NCBI GenBank assembly: GCA_002391185.1
Contig: DGRY01000136.1
Location: forward strand, 1-58,072
Direction of reading: 5' to 3'
DNA from: Prevotella sp. UBA4376
GTDB lineage: Bacteria; Bacteroidota; Bacteroidia; Bacteroidales; Bacteroidaceae
Length of the DNA stretch: 58,072 nt
The notes beneath the pieces are model-generated. The model saw nothing but the letters and a program-made list of their open reading frames with translations, was not told where the DNA came from and ran no database searches. Within the stretch, counting starts at the first letter, position 1. Each line of letters begins with the position of its first letter. Both the position numbers and the translations under genes were made by a program. Positions 29,801 through 40,361 of the stretch are shown piece after piece.

Positions 29801-29868
29801 TGGGTATCGACAAGGGTGCCTACCCCATGTCAAAAAAACTGGTGTTAGGTTTCAATATCGATTTTTAA
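26809..29868 (+). CDS. SusC-like TonB-dependent outer-membrane transporter
   Basis: 1019 residues. A signal peptide (ending ALAQ, about 25) precedes a carboxypeptidase-regulatory-like beta domain (about 30-105, SGTVTDEMGEPLIGVSV). The TonB box region is LEDVVVVGYG, the plug domain spans about 115-230 (VRVRGFSSN, LYVVDGVR, IYGAEAGNGVVLISTKK), and a large barrel ends in VLGFNIDF. SusC proteins import oligosaccharides through the outer membrane with a SusD lid. First gene of a six-gene run: SusC, SusD, lipoprotein, esterase, GH3, GH3, with gaps of 4-44 bp. Expression is likely set by the HTCS through the TTTGAACA sites. Confidence 0.97.
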   Translation: MKHFSIQRLSTLFALLMISTACALAQTIKISGTVTDEMGEPLIGVSVVEKGTAKGGITDFDGKYSIEVTSGATLSFSYIGYVTQEKKATAKTINVSLKPDSKTLEDVVVVGYGVQKKSSVTGAISQVKAEDMENRTITDAKQALQGKTAGVQIVSSSAAPGSSPTVRVRGFSSNVSSEPLYVVDGVRLSDISGIDPNDIASMEILKDAASAAIYGAEAGNGVVLISTKKGQAGEGKISYSFQYTGQSLAHVPNMLNAEEYIDYMTESSTFTKDYMLKNWDGVTNTDWTKVAFENSKMIKHNVAFTGGGDRGNYYLSLTYLNNNGIVKGDADTYQRLTATINSEYKIKNWLKVGTTNQIEKYNIRQVSSNSEYGSLLTSVMMLDPLTPDTYTADNLPFNMANALNNGKHLLTDENGNYYGVSKFYAGEQYHPMIMRDNSLAKNSGFNINGSIYADFTPIKDFTFTSRFGYRLAGTRSSSTSLPFYGNSVQSNDYVSQNGQSSTTIYYQWENFANYMKSFGQHNVNAMVGMSYQEQSYDYVSGGLSANNEDALLKNDPLFYYLNYGSASATKSVGGEKTRTAKLSYFGRLGYNYANKYFAQFSLRADAADLALLPKNTRWGYFPAASAGWTISEEKFFEPIRNTINSLKLRASWGQNGSLSALSGYSYSTDMSQSGLYPFSSGIDYTRGVKPSTMGNDDLKWETSEQTNVGFDTYLFNSRLNFSADYFVKKTKDLLIWNTTPSLEIGGSTSPINAGDVSNKGFEFELGWRDHIKDFNYSIRGNLATLKNKVTYIDPSITRLAGTNFHTSTVTYFEQNYPVYYFRGYVFDGIDNEGNPTFKDLDNSGGISDGDLTYLGDAIPDFTYGITLTAAYKGLDLTVFGTGAYGNEIFNCINRPDYAASNKQKDLFYTDRWTPTNPNGTQPRAGAATMEYSCSSAMVFDGSYFKIKQIQLGYTLPKKLTHKIAVSNARVYVSLDDFFTLTSYKGFDPEASANSTSGMGIDKGAYPMSKKLVLGFNIDF

Positions 29869-29912
29869 TCGATTTCATCGACTATTATCAAAACAACAAT
29901 CGTAAAATCATT

Positions 29913-31481
29913 ATGAAAAAGTCATTTCTAAATATATGTCTTATTGCCAGTCTTGGATTAGGCATTACAAGTTGCGAAAACCGACTCGACATTGCAAAAC
30001 ATGGAAACATGGGTAGTCAGGAGTCATTTTACAAAACCGACGAGGAAGCAGACCAAGCACTCGCCTCAGTATATCTTTCATTCCGCTCACTTCACTACAA
30101 CTGGTATCTGGTGAAAAACCTTCTATCAGATGATTCTTGGTGTGGCGGTGGTTCTCGTGGCGACAACGCTGATTTTGAGAAACTCAACGAATATACTTTC
30201 GGTATCGACCATGGTAATATTCAAAGTTTGTATTCTGGACTATACAGTCTGATTTACAATGCCTGCCTTATTACAGATAAGGTTGAACCAAATACAACAG
30301 AAAAGAAGCGTTGTGTTGCCGAGGCAAAATTTTTCCGTGCCTTTGCTCATTTTGAACTTGTTACACTATGGGGCACAGCTCCAGTAGTTGACCATCTCCT
30401 TGCAACAAGTGAATATCGTCCAACAAACAGTTCTACAGCTGATCTTTGGGCTGCTGTAGAAAAAGACCTTACTGAGGCTATAGAATCCGGAGTACTGCCA
30501 TCTAAGACAGATGCTAATGATGCAGAGACAGGAATCCGCATTACCAAGGAAACAGCCGAAGCTTATCTTGGCAAGGCTTATTTGTTCCAAGGCAAATATG
30601 CCGAAGCAGCCACTATACTTGGCAAGGTTATCAGTTCCAAGAAATACGAACTGTATAAAGGCGATTACGATCAGCTTTTGCATGCAGCAAACAACAACTG
30701 CTGTGAATCTATTCTTGAAGCTCAGATGAGAAATGATAGCGAACAGGCTATGAGTCAAATGACTATGGAATATATTATGACAGGCTGGCGTTCAGACAAA
30801 CTCAGCTATTCAGGACAAGCCAACAACGAGATAGCGCAAGGAACCTATGGTTTTCTTAACCCAAGAAAAGACCTTTATGATGCATTCAAAGAAATGGAAG
30901 GCGAAAACGGCTATCGTCTAAATGCAACCATACGCACATACGACCAGTTGGCAAACTATGGTATCACTCTCCTTCCAGGAGCTTTCCTTTATGGAAACGA
31001 AGGATATTTCTACTGGAAAAACCGTCCTTTAAAGGCTGACCTCATCATGGATTTCTCTGGCTTCCAGGCTTTCCAATACACAAACCTTCGTGTGATGCGT
31101 TATGCTGAAGTTCTGCTCATGGCAGCCGAAGCTTATCTAATGTCTAACGATCCTACAAATGCGTTAAAGTGCATCAACGAGGTTCGTTCTCGTGCTAAAC
31201 TCAACGCTTTAACATCTGTAACCCTTGACGATATCAAGAAAGAAAAACGCCTTGAACTCTGCAATGAGGGTGTACGTTATCAGGATCTCGTCCGCTGGGG
31301 TGATGCAAAAACAGTCCTTGCAAACCAAGGTGCAAAAGTTCCTTCATTATCAACAACAGGTGTAGTATGGCCAGTAACAAACCAGAATTATGGTTTTAAG
31401 GATAAAAACATGCTGCTACCTATTCCTTTGAAGGAAACAGAACTTAACAGCAATATCCAACAGAACAATGGATGGAATTAA
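29913..31481 (+). CDS. SusD/RagB-like surface glycan-binding lipoprotein
   Basis: 522 residues. A lipoprotein signal has its lipobox at GITSC (Cys near residue 21). The SusD fold follows: an N-terminal SusD-like part (YKTDEEADQALASVYLSFRS), TPR-like helices (AEAKFFRAFAHFELVTLWG; AYLGKAYLFQGKYAEAATIL) and a RagB/SusD C-terminal part (VMRYAEVLLMAAEAYL; LNEVRSRA-like INEVRSRAKLN; KEKRLELCNEGVRYQDLVRWG). It caps the SusC barrel and captures glycan at the surface. It lies 44 bp after SusC. Confidence 0.97.
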   Translation: MKKSFLNICLIASLGLGITSCENRLDIAKHGNMGSQESFYKTDEEADQALASVYLSFRSLHYNWYLVKNLLSDDSWCGGGSRGDNADFEKLNEYTFGIDHGNIQSLYSGLYSLIYNACLITDKVEPNTTEKKRCVAEAKFFRAFAHFELVTLWGTAPVVDHLLATSEYRPTNSSTADLWAAVEKDLTEAIESGVLPSKTDANDAETGIRITKETAEAYLGKAYLFQGKYAEAATILGKVISSKKYELYKGDYDQLLHAANNNCCESILEAQMRNDSEQAMSQMTMEYIMTGWRSDKLSYSGQANNEIAQGTYGFLNPRKDLYDAFKEMEGENGYRLNATIRTYDQLANYGITLLPGAFLYGNEGYFYWKNRPLKADLIMDFSGFQAFQYTNLRVMRYAEVLLMAAEAYLMSNDPTNALKCINEVRSRAKLNALTSVTLDDIKKEKRLELCNEGVRYQDLVRWGDAKTVLANQGAKVPSLSTTGVVWPVTNQNYGFKDKNMLLPIPLKETELNSNIQQNNGWN

Positions 31482-31515
31482 TATTCGTTTGTAAAAACAT
31501 TAATAAATGATAGCA

Positions 31516-33647
<2,132 letters not shown>

Positions 33648-33680
33648 AGATAAGCCCCATAAACCGAACGATTATTCATT

Positions 33681-36038
33681 ATGAAAGTTAAAACTCTATT
33701 ATTACTGACAACTGCAGCCATGATGGCTGCAGCTTGTTCTCAAACGAAACAAATGGATAAGGAAGAACTCCTTAGCCAAATGTCTATAGAAGACAAGGCT
33801 CATCTTGCCATCGGCACAGGAATGGCAGGATTTAGCAACGCTAATAGTCCTACTATAGGAGCAACAAAGAATCTTGTTCCTGGCGCAGCAGGTACCACCT
33901 ACCCTCTCGATTCTTTAGGTATTCCATCTATTGTGCTGAGTGATGGACCTGCCGGATTACGTATTGATCCAAAACGTGATGGCGACAAGAACACTTATTA
34001 CTGCACTCATTTCCCTATCGGAACTCTGTTAGCTTCTACATGGAACCAGCAACTTGTTGAAGAAGTGGGAAAAGCCATTGGTAACGAGGTAAAAGAATAT
34101 GGTGCTGATGTGTTGCTTGCTCCAGGAATGAATATTCATCGTAACCCGCTCAACGGACGCAACTTTGAATACTATTCCGAGGATCCTGTTGTATCTGGTC
34201 TTACGGCAGCTGCCTACGTTAATGGAGTACAGTCAAATGGAGTGGGAACAAGTGTAAAACACTTCTTTGGAAACAATCAGGAAACCAACCGCATAAACAA
34301 CGATGCACATATCTCTCAACGAGCTATTCGTGAGATTTATCTCAAACCTTTCGAGATTGCTATCAAAAAGAGTAACCCATGGACTGTAATGACTTCCTAC
34401 AACCATGTAAATGGCAAATATACCTCGGAAGACAAGGAACTGCTCCAAACAGTTCTGCGCGATGAATGGGGATATAAAGGAATGGTTATGACTGATTGGC
34501 TTGGTGGTTTTGATGCACCTCAGCAGATGCGTGCCGGCAACGATATGCTTCAGCCAGGAAAAGCAGGACAGTTTGAAAACATAGTAAAAGCTCTTTCTGA
34601 CAGCTCTCTGAAAATGGAGGATATGGATCGCAATATAGGAAGAATCCTCGACCTCATTCAGAAAACACCAAAATGGGCGGGATATAAATACAGCAACAAG
34701 CCTGACCTAAAGGCACACGCAAAGATTACCCGCCAGTCTGCCACAGAGGGTATGGTTCTTCTTGAAAACAAGCAGAACACATTGCCTCTCAACAAAACTA
34801 TCAAGAATGTTGGTATATATGGTTGCACATCATACCAATTCATCGCTGGTGGAACTGGTTCAGGTAATGTCAATCATGCCTATGTTGTTTCACTTCTTGA
34901 TGGTTTCAAGAATGCAGGTTATAACTATGATGCCGACTTGCAGAAGAAATACGAAAACTATATTAAAACATCTGCAGAAAAATACGAGGCCGACTTGAAA
35001 GCTATGGAAAAGGCTGATCCTGCAAAGTATATGCTTGCTAAGTTCCTGCCAGCTCCACTTCCTGCCGAAATGAACATAGATGATGCGAAAATCAAGGCTG
35101 ATGCACAAAAGCAGGATGTGGCAGTTATCACCTTCGGTCGCCTCTCAGGTGAATTTGTAGATCGATTTACCAACGATTTTGAACTCAGCTCATCTGAAAA
35201 AGACTTGCTTAACAAAGTGTGCGACGCATATCATGCAGTAGGCAAAAAGGTTGTTGTTCTGTTGAATATCGGTGGTGTTATAGAGACTGCAAGCTGGAAG
35301 AATATGCCAGATGCTATTCTATGCGCTTGGCAGGCTGGTCAGGAAGGTGGCAACTCTGTTGTTGATGTTCTTAGCGGAAAGGCTAATCCTTCAGGAAAAC
35401 TCACTATGACATGGCCTGTAAAATACACCGATATCTACTCATCAAAGAACTTCCCTATTGACCAGGCTGCTGATTTGAAATTTGTTGCCGACGGTAAGGT
35501 TCACAAGGACGTAAAGGATGTTGACTACACCGACTACGAGGAAGATATCTATGTGGGGTATCGCTATTTCGACAGTTTCAATATTCCTGTGAGCTATCCT
35601 TTCGGCTACGGACTCAGCTACACCAATTTCGAATATAGCAACGCAAAGATTTCACAGAAGGGTGATGAATATACCATATCTGTTGAAATAAAGAACACTG
35701 GCAAGGTTGCAGGAAAAGAGGTGGTTGAACTATATGTGGCTGCACCTGACAGCAAGGAGAAGAACAAACCTGTGAAAGAACTCAAGGCTTATGCCAAGAC
35801 CGATATCCTGAAATCAGGAGAAAAAACTGTTGTCAACATGAAAGTAAAGGCAACAGACTTGGCATCTTATGATGAAGTCAACTCACAATGGAAAGTTGAC
35901 GAGGGAGACTACCAGTTCCTTGTTGCAGCCTCATCACGCGACATCAAGGCAACTCTCACAGCTAAGGTTAACGGTTCAACCGAAAAGGTTAACGATGTGT
36001 TGAAACCAAACGTTAAACTGAATCTGCTTAGAAGATAA
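33681..36038 (+). CDS. GH3 beta-glycosidase lipoprotein
   Basis: 785 residues. A lipoprotein signal (MAAACSQ) precedes a GH3 N-terminal barrel (about 30-340). The nucleophile is Asp272 in VMTDWLGG, and substrate contacts are KHFFGNNQE and NFEYYSEDP. A GH3 C-terminal domain (about 375-600) and a fibronectin-III-like domain (about 660-770, EVVELYVAAPDSKEKNKPVKEL) follow. GH3 removes beta-linked glucose or xylose from chain ends; the specificity is not readable with confidence, and in this xylan-flavoured context beta-xylosidase is attractive. The lipid anchor suggests a membrane-attached enzyme. Five bases separate it from the next GH3. Confidence 0.92.
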   Translation: MKVKTLLLLTTAAMMAAACSQTKQMDKEELLSQMSIEDKAHLAIGTGMAGFSNANSPTIGATKNLVPGAAGTTYPLDSLGIPSIVLSDGPAGLRIDPKRDGDKNTYYCTHFPIGTLLASTWNQQLVEEVGKAIGNEVKEYGADVLLAPGMNIHRNPLNGRNFEYYSEDPVVSGLTAAAYVNGVQSNGVGTSVKHFFGNNQETNRINNDAHISQRAIREIYLKPFEIAIKKSNPWTVMTSYNHVNGKYTSEDKELLQTVLRDEWGYKGMVMTDWLGGFDAPQQMRAGNDMLQPGKAGQFENIVKALSDSSLKMEDMDRNIGRILDLIQKTPKWAGYKYSNKPDLKAHAKITRQSATEGMVLLENKQNTLPLNKTIKNVGIYGCTSYQFIAGGTGSGNVNHAYVVSLLDGFKNAGYNYDADLQKKYENYIKTSAEKYEADLKAMEKADPAKYMLAKFLPAPLPAEMNIDDAKIKADAQKQDVAVITFGRLSGEFVDRFTNDFELSSSEKDLLNKVCDAYHAVGKKVVVLLNIGGVIETASWKNMPDAILCAWQAGQEGGNSVVDVLSGKANPSGKLTMTWPVKYTDIYSSKNFPIDQAADLKFVADGKVHKDVKDVDYTDYEEDIYVGYRYFDSFNIPVSYPFGYGLSYTNFEYSNAKISQKGDEYTISVEIKNTGKVAGKEVVELYVAAPDSKEKNKPVKELKAYAKTDILKSGEKTVVNMKVKATDLASYDEVNSQWKVDEGDYQFLVAASSRDIKATLTAKVNGSTEKVNDVLKPNVKLNLLRR

Positions 36039-36042
36039 AATT

Positions 36043-38379
36043 ATGAACTTTAAAAACATAAAAATCACTTTTGTTGCTGTAGCCGCCATATTCGGCTACA
36101 GCAATAATGCTTCGGCACAAACACAGCTACGTGCTGACAACATTGACGAAGTCATTAAAGAGATGACACTCGAAGAGAAATGTCATCTTGTTCTGGGCTG
36201 TGGCATGCATTTCAACGATGACGCTAAATTCCCAGGTACAGCAGGAAGCAGCTACGCCATTCCACGATTGGGCATTCCATCAATATACTGTGCCGACTCT
36301 CAGCAAGGACTTCGCATGAGTGCTTCAAGAGCATGGGATCATCGCGACTACTACCCCACCGACTTTGTTGCTTCCATGACTCTTGCATCTACATGGGATC
36401 GTGAGGCTGCCTTTGCCGTAGGACAAGGCATTGGAAACGAAGTAAAGGAGTTTGGCCTCGACTGGATTCTTGCTCCATCCATGAACCTCATTCGCAACGT
36501 GCTTTGCGGACGTAATCACGAATACTATTCTGAAGACCCTTACCTGTCTGGAACAATTGCTGCAGGCTACGTAAATGGTGTTCAGAGTGAGGGAACAGCA
36601 GCGTGTCCAAAGCATTTTGTTGCCAACAATCAGGAAACTAACCGCAACAACAATGTATCATGTGTAAGCCAACGTGCACTCCGTGAACTTTATCTGAAAG
36701 CTTTCGAGATTTGTGTCAAGGAGAGTAATCCTTGGACTATCATGACATCATACAACAAGCTTAATGGTCCTTACACGGTAGAAGACTATAATCTGCTTAC
36801 TACCATTGTACGAGAAGAATGGGGATGGAAGGGTATGTTTGTTTCCGACTGGAACGCAGGAAAAGATGCTGTTCTTGCCATGAAAGCAGGAAACGAGATG
36901 CTACAGCCTGGACAGGACAAGCAATATCAGGCTATCCTCGATGCTGTAAAGAGTGGAAAACTCTCTATGGATATCCTCAACAAGAACGTGAAACGCATCC
37001 TTGAACTTGTGGTACGTTCACACAACTTCAATAACTACAACTACACCAACGAACCTAACCTCAAGGCTCACGCCAAGACTGTTCGTGAAGTAGGTGCCGA
37101 TGGTATTGTACTGTTAAAAAACTCTGCCGTACTCCCTCTGTGCATCAAGAATGTGGCTCTCTTTGGCAACACAAGCTACGACATCATTTCTGGCGGAAGT
37201 GGTTTTGGCGGTACTTCTATCGGACATTATACCGTTTCTCTTGTTGAGGGTATGCGAAACGCAGGATTCTGCATTAACAAGCAACTGCTTAACAAATACA
37301 AAAAGCATATTGATGAAGGTTACAGAAAGTTGAATCCTAACGGCAAGCCAGCGTTCTCCATCACACCTCCTGCACGTCCCGAAGAACTTTCTCTTACAGC
37401 AGAAGATCTTGCACAAGCTGTTGCAACCACAGATGTGGCTATTATCACATTAGGTCGTAAGTCGGGCGAGGCTGCCGATCGTCCTAAGTCTGAATTCTAT
37501 CTCACAGATGGCGAGAAAGCTATGATCAAGGCTGTTTCCGAAGCTTATCACAAGGCTGGTAAAAAGGTTGTTGCCTTGCTTGATATCTGCAGTCCTATTG
37601 ATGTTGCAAGCTGGCAGAATCAGGTCGATGGACTTGTATGCACATGGCAAGGCGGACAGGAAATGGGCGATGCCGTTGCCGATGTTCTATCTGGCAAGGT
37701 AAACCCTTCAGGCAAACTGCCTATGACCTTCCAAATCAACTATGGCGATGCCTATGCCGACAGAAACTTCCCTGCAGAAGTGAGCAAAGACATGCTTGGC
37801 AGTATGTTCATGTGGGGATATGGCCAAAAGGAGATGAAACCTCGTGATCCACAAAAAGACATCAACTTCACCAACTACGAAGAAGATATCTATGTGGGCT
37901 ATCGCTATTTCGACAGCTTCGGCAAACCTGTAGCCTATCCTTTCGGCTATGGACTATCCTACACCACCTTTGCCTACAACAACCTTAAAGTTACTCCAAA
38001 GAACGATGGCTACGAGGTGACAGTAACTGTAAAGAATACAGGTGACAAGGCAGGACGAAATGTTGTAGAACTCTATGTGGCTGCTCCAAACAGCAAGAAA
38101 GCCAACAAACCAGCCAAGGAGCTACGCAACTACACCAAGACCAAACTACTTCAGCCTGGCGAAACAGAAACTATTTGCATGACGGTAAAAACCTCAGACC
38201 TTGCAAGCTTCAACGAAAAACAAAGTTCATGGATTACCGATGCCGGAAACTACAATTTCCTTATCTGCTCTTCTTCTGCAGATGTTGAAGCATCACAAAG
38301 CGTAAAGGTAAAGGCTTGGAAACAAAAGGTACACAATGTTCTGAAACCTCAAACCAAACTCAATCTACTTCATAGATAA
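36043..38379 (+). CDS. GH3 beta-glycosidase, periplasmic, paralogue of its neighbour
   Basis: 778 residues. A cleavable Sec signal (ending ASAQ) precedes a GH3 barrel with nucleophile Asp269 in FVSDWNAG and the KHFVANNQE and NHEYYSEDP motifs. The C-terminal GH3 domain and an FnIII-like domain end in KPQTKLNLLHR, almost the same tail as the upstream protein (KPNVKLNLLRR). The pair therefore looks like an old tandem duplication. The insert after LSYTTF and the catalytic-site neighbourhoods differ, and one is lipid-anchored while this one is soluble. Last gene of the SusC operon, closed by a strong terminator. Confidence 0.92.
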   Translation: MNFKNIKITFVAVAAIFGYSNNASAQTQLRADNIDEVIKEMTLEEKCHLVLGCGMHFNDDAKFPGTAGSSYAIPRLGIPSIYCADSQQGLRMSASRAWDHRDYYPTDFVASMTLASTWDREAAFAVGQGIGNEVKEFGLDWILAPSMNLIRNVLCGRNHEYYSEDPYLSGTIAAGYVNGVQSEGTAACPKHFVANNQETNRNNNVSCVSQRALRELYLKAFEICVKESNPWTIMTSYNKLNGPYTVEDYNLLTTIVREEWGWKGMFVSDWNAGKDAVLAMKAGNEMLQPGQDKQYQAILDAVKSGKLSMDILNKNVKRILELVVRSHNFNNYNYTNEPNLKAHAKTVREVGADGIVLLKNSAVLPLCIKNVALFGNTSYDIISGGSGFGGTSIGHYTVSLVEGMRNAGFCINKQLLNKYKKHIDEGYRKLNPNGKPAFSITPPARPEELSLTAEDLAQAVATTDVAIITLGRKSGEAADRPKSEFYLTDGEKAMIKAVSEAYHKAGKKVVALLDICSPIDVASWQNQVDGLVCTWQGGQEMGDAVADVLSGKVNPSGKLPMTFQINYGDAYADRNFPAEVSKDMLGSMFMWGYGQKEMKPRDPQKDINFTNYEEDIYVGYRYFDSFGKPVAYPFGYGLSYTTFAYNNLKVTPKNDGYEVTVTVKNTGDKAGRNVVELYVAAPNSKKANKPAKELRNYTKTKLLQPGETETICMTVKTSDLASFNEKQSSWITDAGNYNFLICSSSADVEASQSVKVKAWKQKVHNVLKPQTKLNLLHR

Positions 38380-38386
38380 AGCCTAT

Positions 38387-38430
38387 CTCCCACATTCTTG
38401 TTAAGTATAAGAATGTGGGAGTTTTTCTTT
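38387..38430 (+). terminator. Terminator of the SusC operon
   Basis: CTCCCACATTCTT (38387-38399) and AAGAATGTGGGAG (38409-38421) make a perfect 13-bp stem, followed by TTTTTCTTTTG. Confidence 0.93.
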
Positions 38431-38521
38431 TGTAGGTATTTTTCAACACAACACCACAAAGCATAAATTACACGCTAAAAAATCCTTAGTTAGAAAAAAC
38501 TTACTACCCTACTAAGAAAAA

Positions 38522-38545
38522 TTTACGCTCTAACTGGAGCGTAAA
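38522..38545 (-). terminator. Terminator of the unknown lipoprotein gene
   Basis: TTTACGCTC (38522-38530) and GAGCGTAAA (38537-38545) pair perfectly. Read on the minus strand the stem ends in AAATTTTTC, downstream of the gene ending at 38557. Confidence 0.75.
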
Positions 38546-38556
38546 AATTCCACAGT

Positions 38557-39480
38557 TTACTTCCTCATATCCACATCATACTTTGTGTATTTAACTATCT
38601 GGTCAACTACATCCATAGTATTAAAACTAACTATACGAAGAGGTTGAGTGAGGAATGTTGCAGCAAGAGTTTCTTCAAGGGTTTTATTTCCAAAGACAAC
38701 ACCTCTTGAGCCATATTTATCAAAGGTTATCAAACAATAGGTTCCTTCATTATCAGCCACAACAATTGCTGTACGACCTATATTTATATTATTAATCATA
38801 GACATACCAGCCAACTGTTCATCGCTCAAGGTATTGGAATAAACTGTTTTCTCATAATAATCCATAGTCACAGAGCCCACTATCTGGGTTAGAGTTTTCA
38901 GCTTATATCGCTTTGTATCATGAATTTTCTTGTATGAAACACCCATAACTATTTCATCAAGAGGCAAACCCAAACGTTTCATGCCTTCAAAATGAAGTTC
39001 ACGAAGGGAAAGAGAATCAGATGGCGAATCAACAGTAAAACCTTTTTGTTGTGATGGTTCTGCAGCAAGCATATTATCAAGTAAGGAATGAGTAGCCTCG
39101 TAAGACGGTATAGCAGAAAGAGTATAAAGTTCACCACCATAAATACCACTATTCATATCTATCTTATTTATGTAATTGATATTGGCAGGAAACTCAAAGT
39201 TTGATAAAGAAGAAATTTTTGAATAAACCAGTTTGCCAAGAAAAACATCGTTGTTGTTCCAAGAATATACAGGAACACTATTCGTTTCAAAGGTATAAAT
39301 CTTTTCTTTAATTGTATCCAGTTTTGCCTTTGAAGATTCTTGTTTTGCTACAGAGTCAGTATTTGTTTTCTCTTGTTGTGGTTTGTTTATAGGCTCACCT
39401 TCAAATTCATTACTACATGAGGCTACAAAAATAATTGCATTCGCAAAAAGGAAAACTTTTAATAGTTCATTTAATTTCAT
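38557..39480 (-). CDS. Lipoprotein of unknown function
   Basis: 307 residues. A lipoprotein signal (lipobox FVASC, Cys about 22) is followed by an acidic/Gln-rich tether (about 25-55) and then a mixed alpha/beta domain to the end. No family recognised. Recognisable stretches such as GMSMINNINIGRTAIVVADNEGTYCLITFDKYGSRGV look like a small globular domain. It stands alone on the minus strand after the PUL with its own promoter and terminator, so it is not clearly part of the glycan system. Confidence 0.75.
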   Translation of the reverse strand: MKLNELLKVFLFANAIIFVASCSNEFEGEPINKPQQEKTNTDSVAKQESSKAKLDTIKEKIYTFETNSVPVYSWNNNDVFLGKLVYSKISSLSNFEFPANINYINKIDMNSGIYGGELYTLSAIPSYEATHSLLDNMLAAEPSQQKGFTVDSPSDSLSLRELHFEGMKRLGLPLDEIVMGVSYKKIHDTKRYKLKTLTQIVGSVTMDYYEKTVYSNTLSDEQLAGMSMINNINIGRTAIVVADNEGTYCLITFDKYGSRGVVFGNKTLEETLAATFLTQPLRIVSFNTMDVVDQIVKYTKYDVDMRK

Positions 39481-39506
39481 AACGTATGGTTTATATTCCG
39501 CAAGTG

Positions 39507-39514
39507 CAAAGTTA
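39507..39514 (-). promoter_or_regulatory. -7 box of the unknown lipoprotein gene
   Basis: On the minus strand TAACTTTG, fitting TAnnTTTG, 26 bp upstream of the start at 39480. Confidence 0.5.
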
Positions 39515-39743
39515 CATAAAAACGAAAGCAGAACAAAATAAACTTGTTTATTTTTTATGCTGAGTGCATTGTAACTTATTTAAAAGTAGAAAAAAAATAT
39601 AACGGGAGATAATTATATCACAACTTTTTACACTAAGCGTTCTGTTCAAATCAAGTATAACTAACATAGTATCAACAAGAAAGCCGTAAAAAAGAATATT
39701 AAATGCAACGTCTCACCCTCCCTTCACTCCCGCATCATTCAGG

Positions 39744-39841
39744 TATCACTCTCGCCTTAGACTCGCTCTTGCCCGAGGCTATACCGAAAGTGATCCGAGA
39801 GTGATAGGAGAGTGATCCGAAAGTGATCCGAGCCTAAGCCG
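39744..39841. repeat. 11-bp-period array with an inverted left arm
   Basis: Six consecutive 11-mers: AGGCTATACCG (39776), AAAGTGATCCG, AGAGTGATAGG, AGAGTGATCCG, AAAGTGATCCG, AGCCTAAGCCG (ends 39841). To the left TATCACTCTCG (39744-39754) is the exact reverse complement of 39796-39806, and CCTTAGACTCG resembles the reverse complement of the last unit, so the array can fold on itself. Confidence 0.8.
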
Positions 39842-39994
39842 AGAAATAACACAAGATAGATTAATTTGCAAAGACCTGTGTTGAGATTTAGAAGAAAAAT
39901 ATAAAAAAAGAATACAACGAAATACAAACAGATTCTTTATCATTTAGCGTTTATCATTTAGCGTAAAGCGCATAGAGATGTTTTCTTGGTTTTT

Positions 39995-40116
39995 CCGGTT
40001 TTCAGGTGATTGCCTGCAAGGGCTGTGTTGTGGAGGAGGCTTTTATCTGTATGCTTGCATACAAGGAAAAGCATGCAGACACAACATAAGAGACAAAGTC
40101 TCAACCTGAGAAACGG
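39995..40116 (+). ncRNA. Candidate structured RNA upstream of GH115
   Basis: A closing stem pairs 39995-40006 with 40105-40116 (12 pairs, one mismatch, one wobble). Inside, 40026-40032 pairs with 40080-40086 (TGTTGTG/CACAACA) and stacks directly on 40046-40056/40069-40079 (11 pairs, one wobble). The 3' strand carries GAGAC-AAA-GTCTC (40090-40102). Alternative hairpins exist: 40048-40063 (TGTATGC-TT-GCATACA) and 40099-40111 (TCTCA-ACC-TGAGA). A T-rich tract follows. The outline of a long rod with a side hairpin in the bulge recalls 6S-type RNAs, but I do not recognise the family. Strand assumed. Confidence 0.4.
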
Positions 40117-40178
40117 GGTTTTATAGGTTTTCTTTTTGACAAATGATTTTACTAACGATCCACAAATCCGCCCAACTC

Positions 40179-40233
40179 TTAGGAATCATCCTAAAGGAAT
40201 CCTAAGAGCATCCTAAAGGAATCTCCATTCTAT
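40179..40233. repeat. 11-bp-period array, CCTAAAGGAAT type
   Basis: Consecutive 11-mers TTAGGAATCAT, CCTAAAGGAAT, CCTAAGAGCAT, CCTAAAGGAAT, CTCCATTCTAT (40179-40233). The second and fourth are identical. Confidence 0.7.
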
Positions 40234-40353
40234 CATTCCCGAAAAAGCTAGCAGAAGCATCATATATGCTTAAGCATTTTATTTGTGTCAGTTCTCCCCT
40301 CCCCACGGAGGGGTCGGGGGAGGTTTTATTTTTTCTTTCTTACTTTTTTTTAT

Positions 40354-40361
40354 TATCTTTG
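40354..40361 (+). promoter_or_regulatory. -7 box of the GH115 gene
   Basis: TATCTTTG after a long T-rich tract, 45 bp before the ATG at 40407. It rules out the longer reading frame that opens at 40266. Confidence 0.55.

Noticed and set aside
33681..38379. Frameshift or fusion between the two GH3 genes
   Set aside because: Both are full length with their own signal sequences and stops; they are paralogues, not fragments.
39776..39841. CRISPR-like repeat array
   Set aside because: Units are 11 bp, contiguous and without spacers; no cas genes.
40105..40116. TPP riboswitch hint (CCTGAGA)
   Set aside because: The other conserved thi-box parts are missing.
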